From: a virus | Virus record (IMG/VR): IMGVR_UViG_3300019776_000365 | Location: 1-64,000 of that record | DNA length: 64,000 nucleotides | Direction: 5' to 3' (one strand) | Part shown: positions 1 through 10,200 of the stretch, piece by piece | Layout of the letters: each line of letters starts with the position of its first letter | Numbering within the stretch: the first letter of the stretch is position 1 | Notes under the pieces: generated by a model | The model's database searches: none | What the model was told of the DNA's origin: nothing | What the model saw: only the letters and a program-made list of their open reading frames with translations | Position numbers and translations under genes: made by a program

Positions 1-231
1 AACAAAAGATTTTTTGAATATAATTTCAAAATATCAAGATTTTGTTCCATCAATGAAATATAAATTTCTTGAATATTATAATCTATCGTAACGCATAGGA
101 AATGAAATAATTTTCCCACGAGTTCCCAACCCTTAGCGTAAAGTCGAAGGTGAAAATATATGCTGACCATTACTGATGGTAAAGGTAATGAACTACTAGA
201 TAAAAAGCTAGTAGGATAACAAGCCCCAATG
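1..231 (+). other. 3' part of an intron (probably group I) in the major capsid gene
   Basis: Capsid coding begins abruptly at 232 with no usable upstream reading frame, and the preceding 230 bases are non-coding and rich in hairpins. A perfect 7-bp hairpin lies at 193-199/208-214, and 133-138 can pair with 161-166 as a possible P7 helix. The last base before the exon is G (231), as for the terminal G of group I introns. A short frame ending at TAA near 61-63 could be the tail of an intron-encoded protein, but it is too short to identify. The 5' half is outside the window, so the class of intron is inferred. Confidence 0.5.
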
Positions 232-744
232 GAACGTGGGGCAGCTAAATTCAATAAGGCAGTTAAAGACACAGTATCTGGATGGTACGCAGTTGGATTC
301 TATGGATCTGCTGCTAATAACCCTGCTGTAATTAGCAAGGCTCAAAGTAAACTGCATGATAATGCATTGTCTGCTGGATTCCAGTTTACTGAATATAAAG
401 CACCTAATGGTGTAACAATCACAATTGATGTAGATCCTTTGTATGATGATAAAGTTCGTAATAAGATTATGCACCCACAAGGTGGCGTAGCGATGTCTTA
501 TCGTTATGACATTCTTTACATTGGTACTATGGATCAACCTAACATTCAGTTGTGTCGGATTAAAGGCGCAGAAGAACATCGTGGTTATCGATGGGGTATT
601 AGAAACCCGTTCACTGGAGCACTTAACAATCCGAATATGTCGATGGATACTGATGAAGCAGAAATCCACAGAATGACAACTCTTGGTGTGATGATCTTAG
701 ATCCTACACGCACAATGAGCATAATTCCTTCAATTTTAGGATAA
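232..744 (+). CDS. Major capsid protein, C-terminal exon (partial)
   Basis: This is the C-terminal 170 residues of a crAss-like HK97-fold major capsid protein, the subunit of the icosahedral shell. Typical segments are the start ERGAAKFNKAVKDTVSGW, the middle MSYRYDILYIGTMDQPNIQ, and the end RMTTLGVMILDPTRT followed by IIPSILG. These are recalled family features, not a database match. No methionine start belongs here: the ATG at 229 spans the inferred intron end, and the rest of the gene lies upstream of the window behind the intron. The gene ends at TAA and is followed by a hairpin before the next virion gene. No TGA codons occur in this exon. Confidence 0.85.
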   Translation, partial: ERGAAKFNKAVKDTVSGWYAVGFYGSAANNPAVISKAQSKLHDNALSAGFQFTEYKAPNGVTITIDVDPLYDDKVRNKIMHPQGGVAMSYRYDILYIGTMDQPNIQLCRIKGAEEHRGYRWGIRNPFTGALNNPNMSMDTDEAEIHRMTTLGVMILDPTRTMSIIPSILG

Positions 745-753
745 CATAATTAA

Positions 754-790
754 GGTATATAGGTGTTAATTCGCCTATATACCACTATTA
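754..790 (+). terminator. Hairpin after the capsid gene
   Basis: A perfect 10-bp stem (754-763 with 774-783) and 10-base loop lie 10 bases after the capsid stop. The following tract is only moderately T-rich, so this may be a weak terminator or an RNA-processing/stability hairpin that lets capsid be made in excess over downstream genes. Confidence 0.55.
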
Positions 791-816
791 TTATTTAATG
801 GGAGAAGAATAATAAG

Positions 817-1818
817 ATGGCAAAAAAACAAGTAGAAGAAGTTAATTTTAATTATCAAGTAGATGATACAGAACCTGTAGAAGAGTTAATTCCTCTAAGT
901 AGTGGTTCTTTTGATGTTGATACTGTTGTAGAAAAATCAACTAAAAAGCAAACAAAAGGTTTAATTTCGTGCCTTCGTAACGAAAGGGTTATTGCAAGAT
1001 ATATAAATAGACCAAACAATAATATTCAGAATCCACGTCATGAATTATATGGCGGTATGGCTAATACTGCATTTATTGCATATACAGTGCCTATGCTTAG
1101 GTCTGGTGCATTAGTAAATGTATTAACAGATTCTGAGAAGGCATTTCTTGAGGAATATATGGGTTTAGATAATAATGCTTTATCTGTATATCTCAAGACA
1201 AACAACTATTGGTCTAATTTTAGAGTTCGCCTAAACAAAGGTGATAATATTTTTGATCTTAGTACACCAGAGGATTATATAAAATATAAAGTTCTTTTAG
1301 CAAACAAAGATGATATTTGCCCAAGTATGACGGATTTATCTGACAGAAAAAGAGCTACATATAGATTTGTTTTAATTAATGAAGGCGATGAGGTTAAAGA
1401 TTCTAACACCAAACTAAATATTGCAATGGAAGCTTCTATGCTTCTTGGTAAATATATGGACGATAAGAGCACTCTTAAACTAATAGTTGAAACAATAACC
1501 AATAGATCTATATCTAAAAAATCTAAACTAGACTTTATAAAAGCTCAAGCATTTGAATGCATTCAATCAAATCCAAAACTATTTGTGTCTTTAGCAAAAG
1601 ATAAATACCTTAAAACAAAGGTTTTGATTTCTGAATGTTTAGAGTATGGTCTTATTGTAAAGCGCAATGAATATTACTATTTAGCAAGCGATAGAAGCCC
1701 GCTGTGCGAAGCAAATGAGGAGTCTACATTAGAAGTATCATCGGCTTATTTAAATAGCCCAAAACGTCAGGAAATCAAACTTACGTTAGAGGCAAAACTA
1801 AAAGCAGTTAAAGAATAA
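817..1818 (+). CDS. crAss-like virion structural protein downstream of capsid
   Basis: This 333-residue soluble protein has no signal peptide or membrane segment. The N-terminal 45 residues are acidic and low-complexity, followed by a mixed alpha/beta region; the C-terminus is a lysine-rich helix. It sits directly after the capsid gene, where crAss-like genomes keep a conserved head-associated protein, so a head or neck role is inferred from position only. The start is chosen because a GGGAGAAG stretch lies 9 bases upstream of this ATG. It ends at TAA two bases before the next gene, so the two are probably translated together. Confidence 0.6.
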   Translation: MAKKQVEEVNFNYQVDDTEPVEELIPLSSGSFDVDTVVEKSTKKQTKGLISCLRNERVIARYINRPNNNIQNPRHELYGGMANTAFIAYTVPMLRSGALVNVLTDSEKAFLEEYMGLDNNALSVYLKTNNYWSNFRVRLNKGDNIFDLSTPEDYIKYKVLLANKDDICPSMTDLSDRKRATYRFVLINEGDEVKDSNTKLNIAMEASMLLGKYMDDKSTLKLIVETITNRSISKKSKLDFIKAQAFECIQSNPKLFVSLAKDKYLKTKVLISECLEYGLIVKRNEYYYLASDRSPLCEANEESTLEVSSAYLNSPKRQEIKLTLEAKLKAVKE

Positions 1819-1820
1819 TT

Positions 1821-2510
1821 ATGACAATAAATACTACATGGCTAAGAGATCGCTTTAATCTACAATACAACAATATATTTAGTAATATAGCATCTGGTCT
1901 TGTAGATGAAGAAATATCAATGTATTTAACTATGGCTCATATAGAGATTATAGATGAATATAGCGATGACTTAGATGTTTTTGAAAAATACAGATCGGTA
2001 TTAACATCATATATATATGATGATGTTATAGTTGGGTCAATAGCTGCGACTAAAACTCGTGGTATAGATTATCAAACATTTGAATTCACAAAAGACTACT
2101 GGCGTATATTGAAAGAATATGCAATCACTAATGATAATTCTGATGGATTTCCAATAAAGCCAATAAAATATGATGAGTTTAACACAATGTCAGCCAATCC
2201 ATTTAAATGACCGAATGGGTTAAAGGGTTGGCGTTTAGATATAAATAATGATCCAAACACCGATTCTTTGCGTGATGTAAAGATATTATTTAAAAAACAA
2301 TCTACTGGAGATTATATAAAAGAATACCGTGTTGTTTATTTAGTTCAACCAGAAGGGTTTGATTTAACCAGTGGTGAAATTCCACCACAGTTAACAAACA
2401 ATCAATTCTTAGCCGAAAAGATAGTCAACAGAGCCGTTGAACTTGCGACACGCGACTACAAAGACAACACACTATCAACACAAATACAGATCAATAAAAG
2501 ATCTGAATAA
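1821..2510 (+). CDS. crAss-like virion protein with one TGA-Trp codon
   Basis: This is one 229-codon gene read through an in-frame TGA at 2208. Both sides are in the same frame, and the junction NPFK-W-PNGLKGWRLD runs smoothly across the TGA with no other start signal nearby. In the standard code it would be cut into a 129-residue protein and a headless piece. The N-terminal half is helical and acidic; the C-terminal half looks beta-rich (YRVVYLVQPEGFDL). It lies between two structural genes and is therefore probably a head-completion or connector component. That role is inferred from position only. Confidence 0.7.
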
Positions 2511-2535
2511 TATTAATTTAATACAGAAATTTTAA

Positions 2536-3708
2536 ATGGCAACATTTTCAACTAGTTCAGTTAGACAACTATTTGTCGCTAACGCATCTTCTGGTACAAC
2601 CGCTGGCAGCTTTGGTGCTGCTACAGTAACAGATGGTGAACTTTCTTTTACTATTTACAATGCATTAGGAAAGCTAGTTAGCTCACCTAGAATTCCACTG
2701 TCAAAAATTCGTTCAGTAAAATCAACAGCGTATTCTCCAAAATGTTTGCGAAAGGATGCTATTAGTTTTTCAACTCCAGTGGTTGGTGAGACTTATATTA
2801 TTCGTTTCGTTATGCGTCAATGGGGTAGTGGTTCTGCTGAAAACCAATACTTTAAACATGTAGGTGCTTACAAAGCAAAAACTGGAGATGATGCAGAGGA
2901 TATTGTAGACGCAATGATTGCTAATGCAGCTGTTAACTTCTCAAGAGAGTCATCAACAATGTTTACGTTTAGCAAGGAAAATTCTGGAGCTGATGCTAAA
3001 CTTATTGTAACAGAGTATGCTCAACCTTGGGTTAAAGGAAAACAGCAAGGTCGTCCATTGGATTATACAATTCAGTTTGTAAAAATCAATGACTCTGGTA
3101 GTGACGTTTACGACTGGGGTACTGTAACAAACATCTTTAAAGCATATCCAGGAGTTGGAACTAACCATGAAGCTCAAGATATGGAGTATTTCTATATGGG
3201 AGAGCGTGGCGATGTTTATCGTAATGTTGGATATCCATTCACATTTGATACTCAGTATATTGCAGACCCTACGGCAAATTACTCAATTATTGACATTGCT
3301 TATTATACAAACGAACCACACAATAGTGGTGGAGAATTTGCTGAAAAAGTAGTCACAATACTATGTAAAGAAGCGGCGACTACAGCTCAGTATGCAATTC
3401 AAATTGCTATTGCAGGTGCTATCAATACAGCCACTGGTGCTACTACTGTACCACTTCTTGTTAATACAGGCTCTTATGTAATACTAAAAGCTGGATCTCT
3501 TGGAACTGCTGGTAATACAGAAATTACATCACTAACATCAGCAACTAAATATGTAATTTATACAAACCCTGGCACTCCTAACGAAACGAAAGGATATGTT
3601 AAGGGGGATGGTACTGTTTCTGCAACAGAATCAGATATTGCTAATTTAGTTAGTACAAAAATTACTGGACTTACAAACGGTGTTACATACTTTGTTAAAG
3701 TATACTAA
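2536..3708 (+). CDS. Virion structural protein, beta-rich, possible decoration or connector protein
   Basis: This 390-residue protein is rich in alternating polar/hydrophobic beta-strand patterns with many Gly, Ser and Thr. Its last 70 residues end in ITGLTNGVTYFVKVY, a pattern like the closing strands of fibronectin III or Ig-like domains found on phage virion surfaces. It is followed by a strong terminator, so it ends a transcription unit that starts near the capsid gene. Its place in the head-neck gene cluster supports a structural role; the exact location in the particle cannot be told from sequence. No TGA codons are used. Confidence 0.6.
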   Translation: MATFSTSSVRQLFVANASSGTTAGSFGAATVTDGELSFTIYNALGKLVSSPRIPLSKIRSVKSTAYSPKCLRKDAISFSTPVVGETYIIRFVMRQWGSGSAENQYFKHVGAYKAKTGDDAEDIVDAMIANAAVNFSRESSTMFTFSKENSGADAKLIVTEYAQPWVKGKQQGRPLDYTIQFVKINDSGSDVYDWGTVTNIFKAYPGVGTNHEAQDMEYFYMGERGDVYRNVGYPFTFDTQYIADPTANYSIIDIAYYTNEPHNSGGEFAEKVVTILCKEAATTAQYAIQIAIAGAINTATGATTVPLLVNTGSYVILKAGSLGTAGNTEITSLTSATKYVIYTNPGTPNETKGYVKGDGTVSATESDIANLVSTKITGLTNGVTYFVKVY

Positions 3709-3738
3709 TAATTGAATTTAAACTAAAAAACCAATATG

Positions 3739-3775
3739 GGGTATATGGGGTTATCTCATATACCCTTTTATTTTA
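3739..3775 (+). terminator. Rho-independent terminator
   Basis: A perfect 9-bp stem (3739-3747 with 3757-3765) is followed at once by a T-rich tract (3766-3775). It lies 30 bases after the preceding virion gene and would end the capsid-proximal transcript. Confidence 0.8.
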
Positions 3776-3784
3776 TATAAAACT

Positions 3785-4162
3785 ATGGATGAAAAAATAA
3801 AATTAGTCATTAATTTAGTTAATTGTATTATAGGTTCTTGTTTGCGCATTAGAGAAATTCATTGGAATACTCACATACAAGCACAGCACAATCTTACAAA
3901 CGATATAATGCCAGAGTTAACAGACGAGATTGACCAAATACTTGAGATTATGATGGGTATATCTGATAGACCTGGTTTTGATATATTAAAGCCAATAATA
4001 CCATCATCTAAAAACCTAAAAGAGATATTACAAGCTCTAGTAATTAAAATAGAAGCTGTTAGATCAATGACAGAAGAGCCAGCATATAAGGGTCTTCATG
4101 CAAATCTTGATGAGCTTACCGCTAATTTAAATAGGTGGATTTACCTATCAGTAAATTCATAA
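3785..4162 (+). CDS. Small helical protein with Dps/ferritin-like motif
   Basis: This 125-residue all-helical protein carries RIREIHWNTHIQAQHNL and, 19 residues on, ELTDEIDQILEIMMG. The spacing of His/Trp/His with downstream Asp/Glu resembles the first two helices of Dps and ferritin-like proteins, where such residues bind iron. Related small proteins are known in crAss-like phages. Whether it binds metal, and whether it is packaged, is not visible. It is bounded by terminator-like hairpins on both sides, so it may be expressed separately from neighbouring structural genes. Confidence 0.5.
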   Translation: MDEKIKLVINLVNCIIGSCLRIREIHWNTHIQAQHNLTNDIMPELTDEIDQILEIMMGISDRPGFDILKPIIPSSKNLKEILQALVIKIEAVRSMTEEPAYKGLHANLDELTANLNRWIYLSVNS

Positions 4163-4198
4163 CAACAATAGTATTGATATACTAGATATAAAAAATTA

Positions 4199-4250
4199 TA
4201 AAACCTTTGTATATGTGAGTTTTTTTACTTATATTGCAGAGGTTTTAAAT
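4199..4250 (+). terminator. Imperfect hairpin between the Dps-like and exonuclease genes
   Basis: The outer arms AAAACCT and AGGTTTT pair, and an inner A/T-rich stem closes around a T7 loop. It sits in the 102-base gap before the exonuclease. It could be a terminator or a 5' leader structure; the following A/T tract is not a clean T-run. Confidence 0.4.
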
Positions 4251-4264
4251 TTTAAACACGTAAC

Positions 4265-5197
4265 ATGACAAAACAAGAAGTTCTAAAAAGATTTAGTAAA
4301 AAACCATACCTTTTAGAGATGGGCGCTGGCAAGTTGTCAAAATGGTTTGGTGTATCTGTTGATGTAATTAAAGAGTGTAAATCTTTGATTAGAGGTTATA
4401 ATATAAAATATGTAGATGCAAAAGATGTAGTATATAAAAAAACTGGCCTTAAAATTCTAATAATAGACATTGAGACATCTCCAATGAAAGCATACATTTG
4501 GAAGCGATGGAAAGAAAATATATCATTACCTCAAACTATATCAGAATGGTTTATGTTATCATGGTCTGCCAAATGGCTGGATGGTGATTTACATTCAGAT
4601 GTATTGACCTCAGAAGAGGTTTTAAGTGAAGATGACAAGCGCATAACAAACAATTTACTTATATTGCTAAATGAAGCTGATGTTGTTATTGCGCACAATG
4701 GCGATAGGTTTGACTTACCAAAAATAAATACAAGAGCACTGCTAAATAATTTTGGCCCTATTAAACCATTTCAAACTATTGATACATTAAAAGTAGCAAA
4801 ACAACAGTTTGGATTTAGCTCTAATAAATTAGATGCATTAGCTATATTTTTTGGATTAGATTGCAAGCTTCATACTGATTTTGATTTATGGAAGCGTTGT
4901 ATGAATGGAGATGAAACCGCATTGTCTTATATGTTAGAGTACAACAATTATGACGTGGTTCTACTAGAGAAAATCTACAAAAAACTTAAACCTTGGATTA
5001 AAAACCATCCAAATGAAGGTCATTTTAGTGAAGAGGCAGTTTGTCCTACATGTGGCTCTACTCATATAAAGTATAATTCAAACTATTATACAAATGCTGG
5101 TAGATATAAATTGTATAAATGTGATGATTGCGGTGCATTATCTAAAACAAGAAAGTCAGAGAAAACAAATATAAAATTAACATCAAATATAAGATAA
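4265..5197 (+). CDS. DEDD-type 3'-5' exonuclease (RNase H-like) with zinc ribbon
   Basis: A 310-residue protein with a proofreading-exonuclease-like domain at about residues 65-240. Exo I is IIDIETSP, Exo II is VIAHNGDRFD, and Exo III is YNNYDVVLLEKIY, where the Tyr four residues before Asp marks the DEDDy subgroup. After it comes a zinc ribbon, CPTCGS with a second CDDCG pair about 30 residues on. The N-terminus (about 60 residues) is helical. Such enzymes remove nucleotides from 3' ends using two metal ions. Its position inside the virion module is unusual for a nuclease and suggests a role in genome processing, packaging or ejection. Confidence 0.8.
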   Translation: MTKQEVLKRFSKKPYLLEMGAGKLSKWFGVSVDVIKECKSLIRGYNIKYVDAKDVVYKKTGLKILIIDIETSPMKAYIWKRWKENISLPQTISEWFMLSWSAKWLDGDLHSDVLTSEEVLSEDDKRITNNLLILLNEADVVIAHNGDRFDLPKINTRALLNNFGPIKPFQTIDTLKVAKQQFGFSSNKLDALAIFFGLDCKLHTDFDLWKRCMNGDETALSYMLEYNNYDVVLLEKIYKKLKPWIKNHPNEGHFSEEAVCPTCGSTHIKYNSNYYTNAGRYKLYKCDDCGALSKTRKSEKTNIKLTSNIR

Positions 5198-5198
5198 G

Positions 5199-5954
5199 AT
5201 GCATACCTATCGAGACATGATATTTATGGTAACCGATGAGCTTAAAGTTTTTTCAGATGATACTTGAGTTGAGTCTGAACACATAGTGCATCTATTAAAT
5301 AAATATAGAGCATTGCTGTTTAAGCAAAGATATGGAAGTAAAAAAACTGAAATACCATACTCATACTATCAAAGACTTAAAGTAAAACTAACTCCAGGGA
5401 GTTATAACAAATATATGTTTAAATCAGAAAAGCCACTACCTAATACTATTAGCTTACAAGATATGTGGAAAGACGGGTTTATTCATATAGACGGTATTAG
5501 AACTGATAATATAAACTTTATTAATCCTAATAGATTTAAGTTTATTGGGTCAAACAAATGATTGGCAAATCAATCGTATGCTACAATAGACTACGATAAA
5601 CACATGTTTATAAAGTGGTCTCAATCACAATTTACGGTTGGTATATTAACATATGATGGAAATAATTCATATATAACAACAGATGAGACAGAAGAGTACC
5701 TGCTAGCATTAGAGGATTTGATGGCTGAAAGTGTATACTATGACGCTATACTAGATGATCCTACAGATATAATATCATTTAATGAGCTAAATGAACTATA
5801 TATAGATCAAGAGTTTCCAGTTGAAGAGGCATTAGTACAACCAATAATAGATCTATGCTTAAAAGAACTTGGTGGCGCTTTGTATAGACCACGTGATGTT
5901 AACAATAATGCAGGTGATGATCTAAGTAACATCAATCAAAATCAACAACAATAA
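5199..5954 (+). CDS. crAss-like tail/neck protein with two TGA-Trp codons
   Basis: This is a single 251-residue gene running from the ATG at 5199, one base after the exonuclease stop, to TAA. In-frame TGA codons at 5265 (SDDT-W-VESEH) and 5559 (GSNK-W-LANQSY) would otherwise split it into three pieces, two of them lacking an ATG start. The C-terminus is acidic and then low-complexity (NINQNQQQ). It overlaps the next start by one base (TAATG), pointing to coupled translation. It is probably one of the small neck or tail-assembly proteins conserved at this place in crAss-like genomes. Confidence 0.7.
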
Positions 5955-6511
5955 TGAATAAATCATTTCAAGAGTACGCAAAAAAAGTTAAAAAAGTATC
6001 TGGTAGTAGAAATCATAAGATTAAAAATAGTCTTGGAATGAAAGACGCATACTTTTATTATAGAAAAAACAGACCATCTGATAATAAATACGCATTAACA
6101 GAAAGACAATACTCTTCTATAATAAATGAGATGAATTATTTATGGACTGAAGAGTTAATCAATAAAGGAAAGATGATGTTTCCAGAAGGTCTTGGCGGTG
6201 CTCATATAGTAAAAAATGACGTATCACCAATAATAGATAAAAATGGTAATCTTAAGATTAGAAGAAATGTAAACCCATCTGCTACATTAAAATTATGGTT
6301 TGAAGACGATGAAGCTAGACAAAATAAAACTCTAGTTAGATTTGAATCTGATGAGTCTTTTAAAATCGTTTATTGGATGTCTAAAGCTAAATTTAAGAAT
6401 TACCCATATGTTAGAATACAATTCACCAGAGCTCTTAAAAAACGCCTCCATGAGCGTATTATGAGTGGGGGTTATGATACTTTTGAAAATAGTAAAAAAT
6501 GGGAAATATAA
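5954..6511 (+). CDS. crAss-like structural or assembly protein
   Basis: A 185-residue basic protein whose N-terminal 30 residues are strongly positive (KKVKKVSGSRNHKIK), followed by AYFYYRKNRP and a mixed alpha/beta body. The length and basic N-terminus fit small neck or tail-assembly proteins at this locus. It shares a base with the upstream stop and precedes a ring-like protein. The function is otherwise unrecognised, and no enzymatic motif is visible. Confidence 0.55.
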   Translation: MNKSFQEYAKKVKKVSGSRNHKIKNSLGMKDAYFYYRKNRPSDNKYALTERQYSSIINEMNYLWTEELINKGKMMFPEGLGGAHIVKNDVSPIIDKNGNLKIRRNVNPSATLKLWFEDDEARQNKTLVRFESDESFKIVYWMSKAKFKNYPYVRIQFTRALKKRLHERIMSGGYDTFENSKKWEI

Positions 6512-6517
6512 TATTAT

Positions 6518-7234
6518 ATGTCACAAATAAAATGAACTAGTTTAAAAATAGTACTAGATAAATTACTTAGAGATCCATTGTTTATAGGTACTCCATTTGA
6601 AACAGTAATGGATTATTTTATAGACTTTATAACAATAGTCGGAACTCCTGAGTTATTTGATGAAAAAGTTACAGACCCTCCGCTAACTATAACTAATTAC
6701 AGGGCTGATCTTCCTATTGATTTTGTAGATGTTGTGCAATTATCTATAAATAAACATATGGCTAGATATACACCAGATACTCATGCTGGGTATTATGATA
6801 AAATAAATGAATATCTAGAAATACCAATACCAGATCAATCACAAGAAGTTACATTTAGAATAAAGGGTAATTACATATATACATCTAAAGAGACTGGAGA
6901 TTTGCTTATGGTTTACAAGTGTATTAAAGTACAAGATGATGTGGATGCTGATGATTATGGATTTCCAATGATACCAGACGATCCTGTGTTTATCAAAGCA
7001 TTTAGGTTGTATGTAGAGAAAGAATTACTTAAATCATTATGGCGTATCGGTAAGGTTGATCAGCGTGTATACGAAGATGTTAAGCAAGAATATGCATGGG
7101 CTGTTGGCCAATATGAAACTCATGCAAAACGACTTGATCTTAGTAAGATGGAAACTATATCTAGATTATTTAGAAGTTTACAATACAAAAATAATGAGTT
7201 CTATACTAGATTTAGACACTTAGGAACTAAATAA
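6518..7234 (+). CDS. crAss-like tail ring/adaptor protein with one TGA-Trp codon
   Basis: The gene starts at the ATG at 6518 and reads through TGA at 6533 (SQIK-W-TSLKI) to give 238 residues. Without recoding, the first 20 codons would be lost. The body contains a beta region (EVTFRIKGNYIYTS) and a long C-terminal helical region with many Arg and Tyr (HAKRLDLSKMETISRLFRS). This composition and the position just before the giant tail protein match the ring proteins that join portal and tail in crAss-like podoviruses. The assignment is by synteny and appearance, not by a specific motif. Confidence 0.6.
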
Positions 7235-7236
7235 TT

Positions 7237-10200
7237 ATGCAGATAAAAAGCGAAACATATAAAATTAAAGGTATGAGTAGGGATTTATCCTACTCTGCTT
7301 TTAATAAAGACTTTTCATGAGATAACTACAATGTTAGATTAACACAAAGAGATGGTAACGACTTGCTTGCTATTACAAACGAGCGTGGTAATTTAAAACT
7401 AATAACATCTATTGATATACTTGGATCAACATTGGGTACTTGTGTTATAGATGAGTATTTGGTTATATTTACACATGATAGTACTCATGATAGGATATAT
7501 AGATTGTCCAAACCATCAAACAATAATTCAACTACAGTATTGCTGTTTGAAGGAAATTTAAATCTATCTGAAAGAATTCAAGCATTACCATTCTATGAAA
7601 ATGAAAATATACAGAAAGTCTATTGGATAGATGGTATCAATCAACCTAGGGTTATTAATGTGGTTGCTGATTATTCATCGTATACAGATACAAGTTTTGA
7701 TTTTGTTCAAGAACTTAAATTAGAAGAAACTGTATCAATAGAAAAACAAACGTATGGTGGTTCTTTTAAATCTGGTGTTATACAATATGCATTTACATAT
7801 TTTAATAAAAATGGTGTTGAGTCAAACATATTCTATATAACTCCAATTCAATACATATCACCACCAGATAGGGGTGGTAAAATTGATGAATTTGTGAATA
7901 ATAGCTTTAAAATAGATATTTCAAATCTTGAAACAAAATTTGAATATATTAGAATTTATGGAGTATTTAGAACATCAATAGATACTACTCCAGAAGTTAG
8001 GAATATAATTGATTTAAAAATAAACAGCACATCTGCATCATTTGTTGATACTGGCATAGAAGGTGAAGCTATATCTTCTGATTACTTATTGTATGTTGGT
8101 GGTGAAGAGTTGATACCTAAAGCGATGACTCAGAAAAATAATGTGTTATTTTTAGGAAATATAGACTTAAAAAAAGAAGCAATAACGCCAATAAAATTAA
8201 CAGAAATTGATACAATATCTGAAGGCGATGTTAGTTCTATGTTTTCATGGAATTGATCAGACGATATAAGTCTTGAAAACACAACCACAGATAATAATGT
8301 GACGTATCCATATAAACCAAAGCTAACATCTTATTCTAATTCTGTAAAGCACTGAAAGTTTGATGAAATATATAGACTTGGAATACAAGGTCAGTACTCA
8401 AACGGTAGATGATCAACTCCGATCTGGCTTGGAGTTGACTTTAAGGTTGATAAAAGATACAAATCATCATTTAATGATTATTCTTACAATATAGAAAGTA
8501 GGGAGGTTGTAGTTAATAGTGTTTTCGGTAAAATATCATTAACAGATGATATTAAACTGAAGCTAATTGATTATGGATTTGTAAAAGTTAGGCCGGTTTA
8601 TGTAGCGCCAAATATAAATGATAAGAAAATACTAGCTCAAGGCGCAGTGACAAACACTATAAGCCTAATAAAGAATAGACATACGGACAACATACAGACA
8701 AATGTTTTTTCTTACCCAGATTACACAAGAAGGTCAGCATCACCTATAATAAACGCAGTCAGTCGAGATGGGCATTTTAGACTTTTAACGCCAAATATAG
8801 CTCATGTACCAGGGACTGCTCCTGAAAATTACTTGCCACCATATGGTATAGAAATAATGGCTGGTCATTTATCTGGAGATGGTAGTACAGATGATTATTG
8901 GTCAACAAATTATTCAATATCTGATTTGACAACGGAGGGAACACCTGAGCTTAATTCTAAAATGCTTATGTTTAAGGATTTTAATTTTGTTAATTTTTGA
9001 AGCCCAGACATTGTTAATAATTATGAAAGATTGAATCAATATATTGACTCGTGCGATTCTATTGGATTATATGGATATGCGATGTTATCTGGACTTAGTA
9101 AAAAAATGGATACATATTCAGACAGAAATAGCGAATGATTTTCTGTAGTTCCAGAAACTGGTGGGCCAATATTAAGAAAGGAAAATTTTAACTATCATAG
9201 TGGTTGTATATCTGGAACTTTTCGTGGGTTGTTTCCAAGAATAAAATACGATACTGGTAATATGTATTTTTTTCCAGTATGATCTCCAGAGGTATTTGCA
9301 TTTACTAATAATGGTGGATCTTGGTACAATAATGTTGATTTAACTTTCACAAAATTCAATGTATCATCTTTTGAATATTTTGGTTGTAATAATATATTAA
9401 ATACTTATGATGAAAATGTTTATAAATTCCCTATAAATAAGCCATCATTGTTTTATGATAACAACACTGGTTATGTTAAAACAAACACATCAGACAATCC
9501 TTCGTATGGTGGTAATGTTTTATATTCTAAAAACACAGACATAGAGTATGTGCCAGGGTCGTATTCAACAATAGCTAGAGGTAATGCGAGCAATCCATTT
9601 TATGTCTCATCAAGATATTCTAAGGTTAATTCTGGTATGTATGTAAAATACAACACGAATACTCACTTAGCATTTTCTTTTGGCATAAAAAATGGTAAAT
9701 ATAAATGTATACCAGCTCCAAAAGCAACAATAAATACAGGTACAAGTGATGTAATTTCAAATCCATGATATAGAACAGACGAAACTTCATTTGAAATGGA
9801 TTTCATCGGAGATGATAAATTCTATAACCAATGGGGCGATGATATTGACCCAGATGGATTTCAATATGGATCAATGGCTATAATAGATCTATACAGGAAT
9901 GTTGGTGATAATTTTGAAGATTATATATATGGAGGTAAATCGAATGATGCATTGTATAGCAACCAATGAATACCATGTGGTGATTCTGTTAAAATAACAA
10001 CATCCCCACTAGTTGTGAAATATACAGACGGTGATACATATATTACAAGATTTGACCTATTACGTGTATTTCCAAATGATATAAAACAAGTTGTTCAACA
10101 TACTGGTATTATTTCTTTTTTATGTGAATCATTAATAAATATAGACGGTAGATGTGATAAGAACAGATACAACACAGACAGTTCATTGATGACTACATCT

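Noticed and set aside
208-669. 153-codon - strand frame over the capsid exon
   Set aside because: It is the reverse shadow of the clearly coding capsid exon and has a biased, cysteine-rich composition without any family features.
5286-5561. Independent small gene starting at GTG
   Set aside because: It is the middle of the recoded 5199-5954 gene, bounded by in-frame TGA codons.
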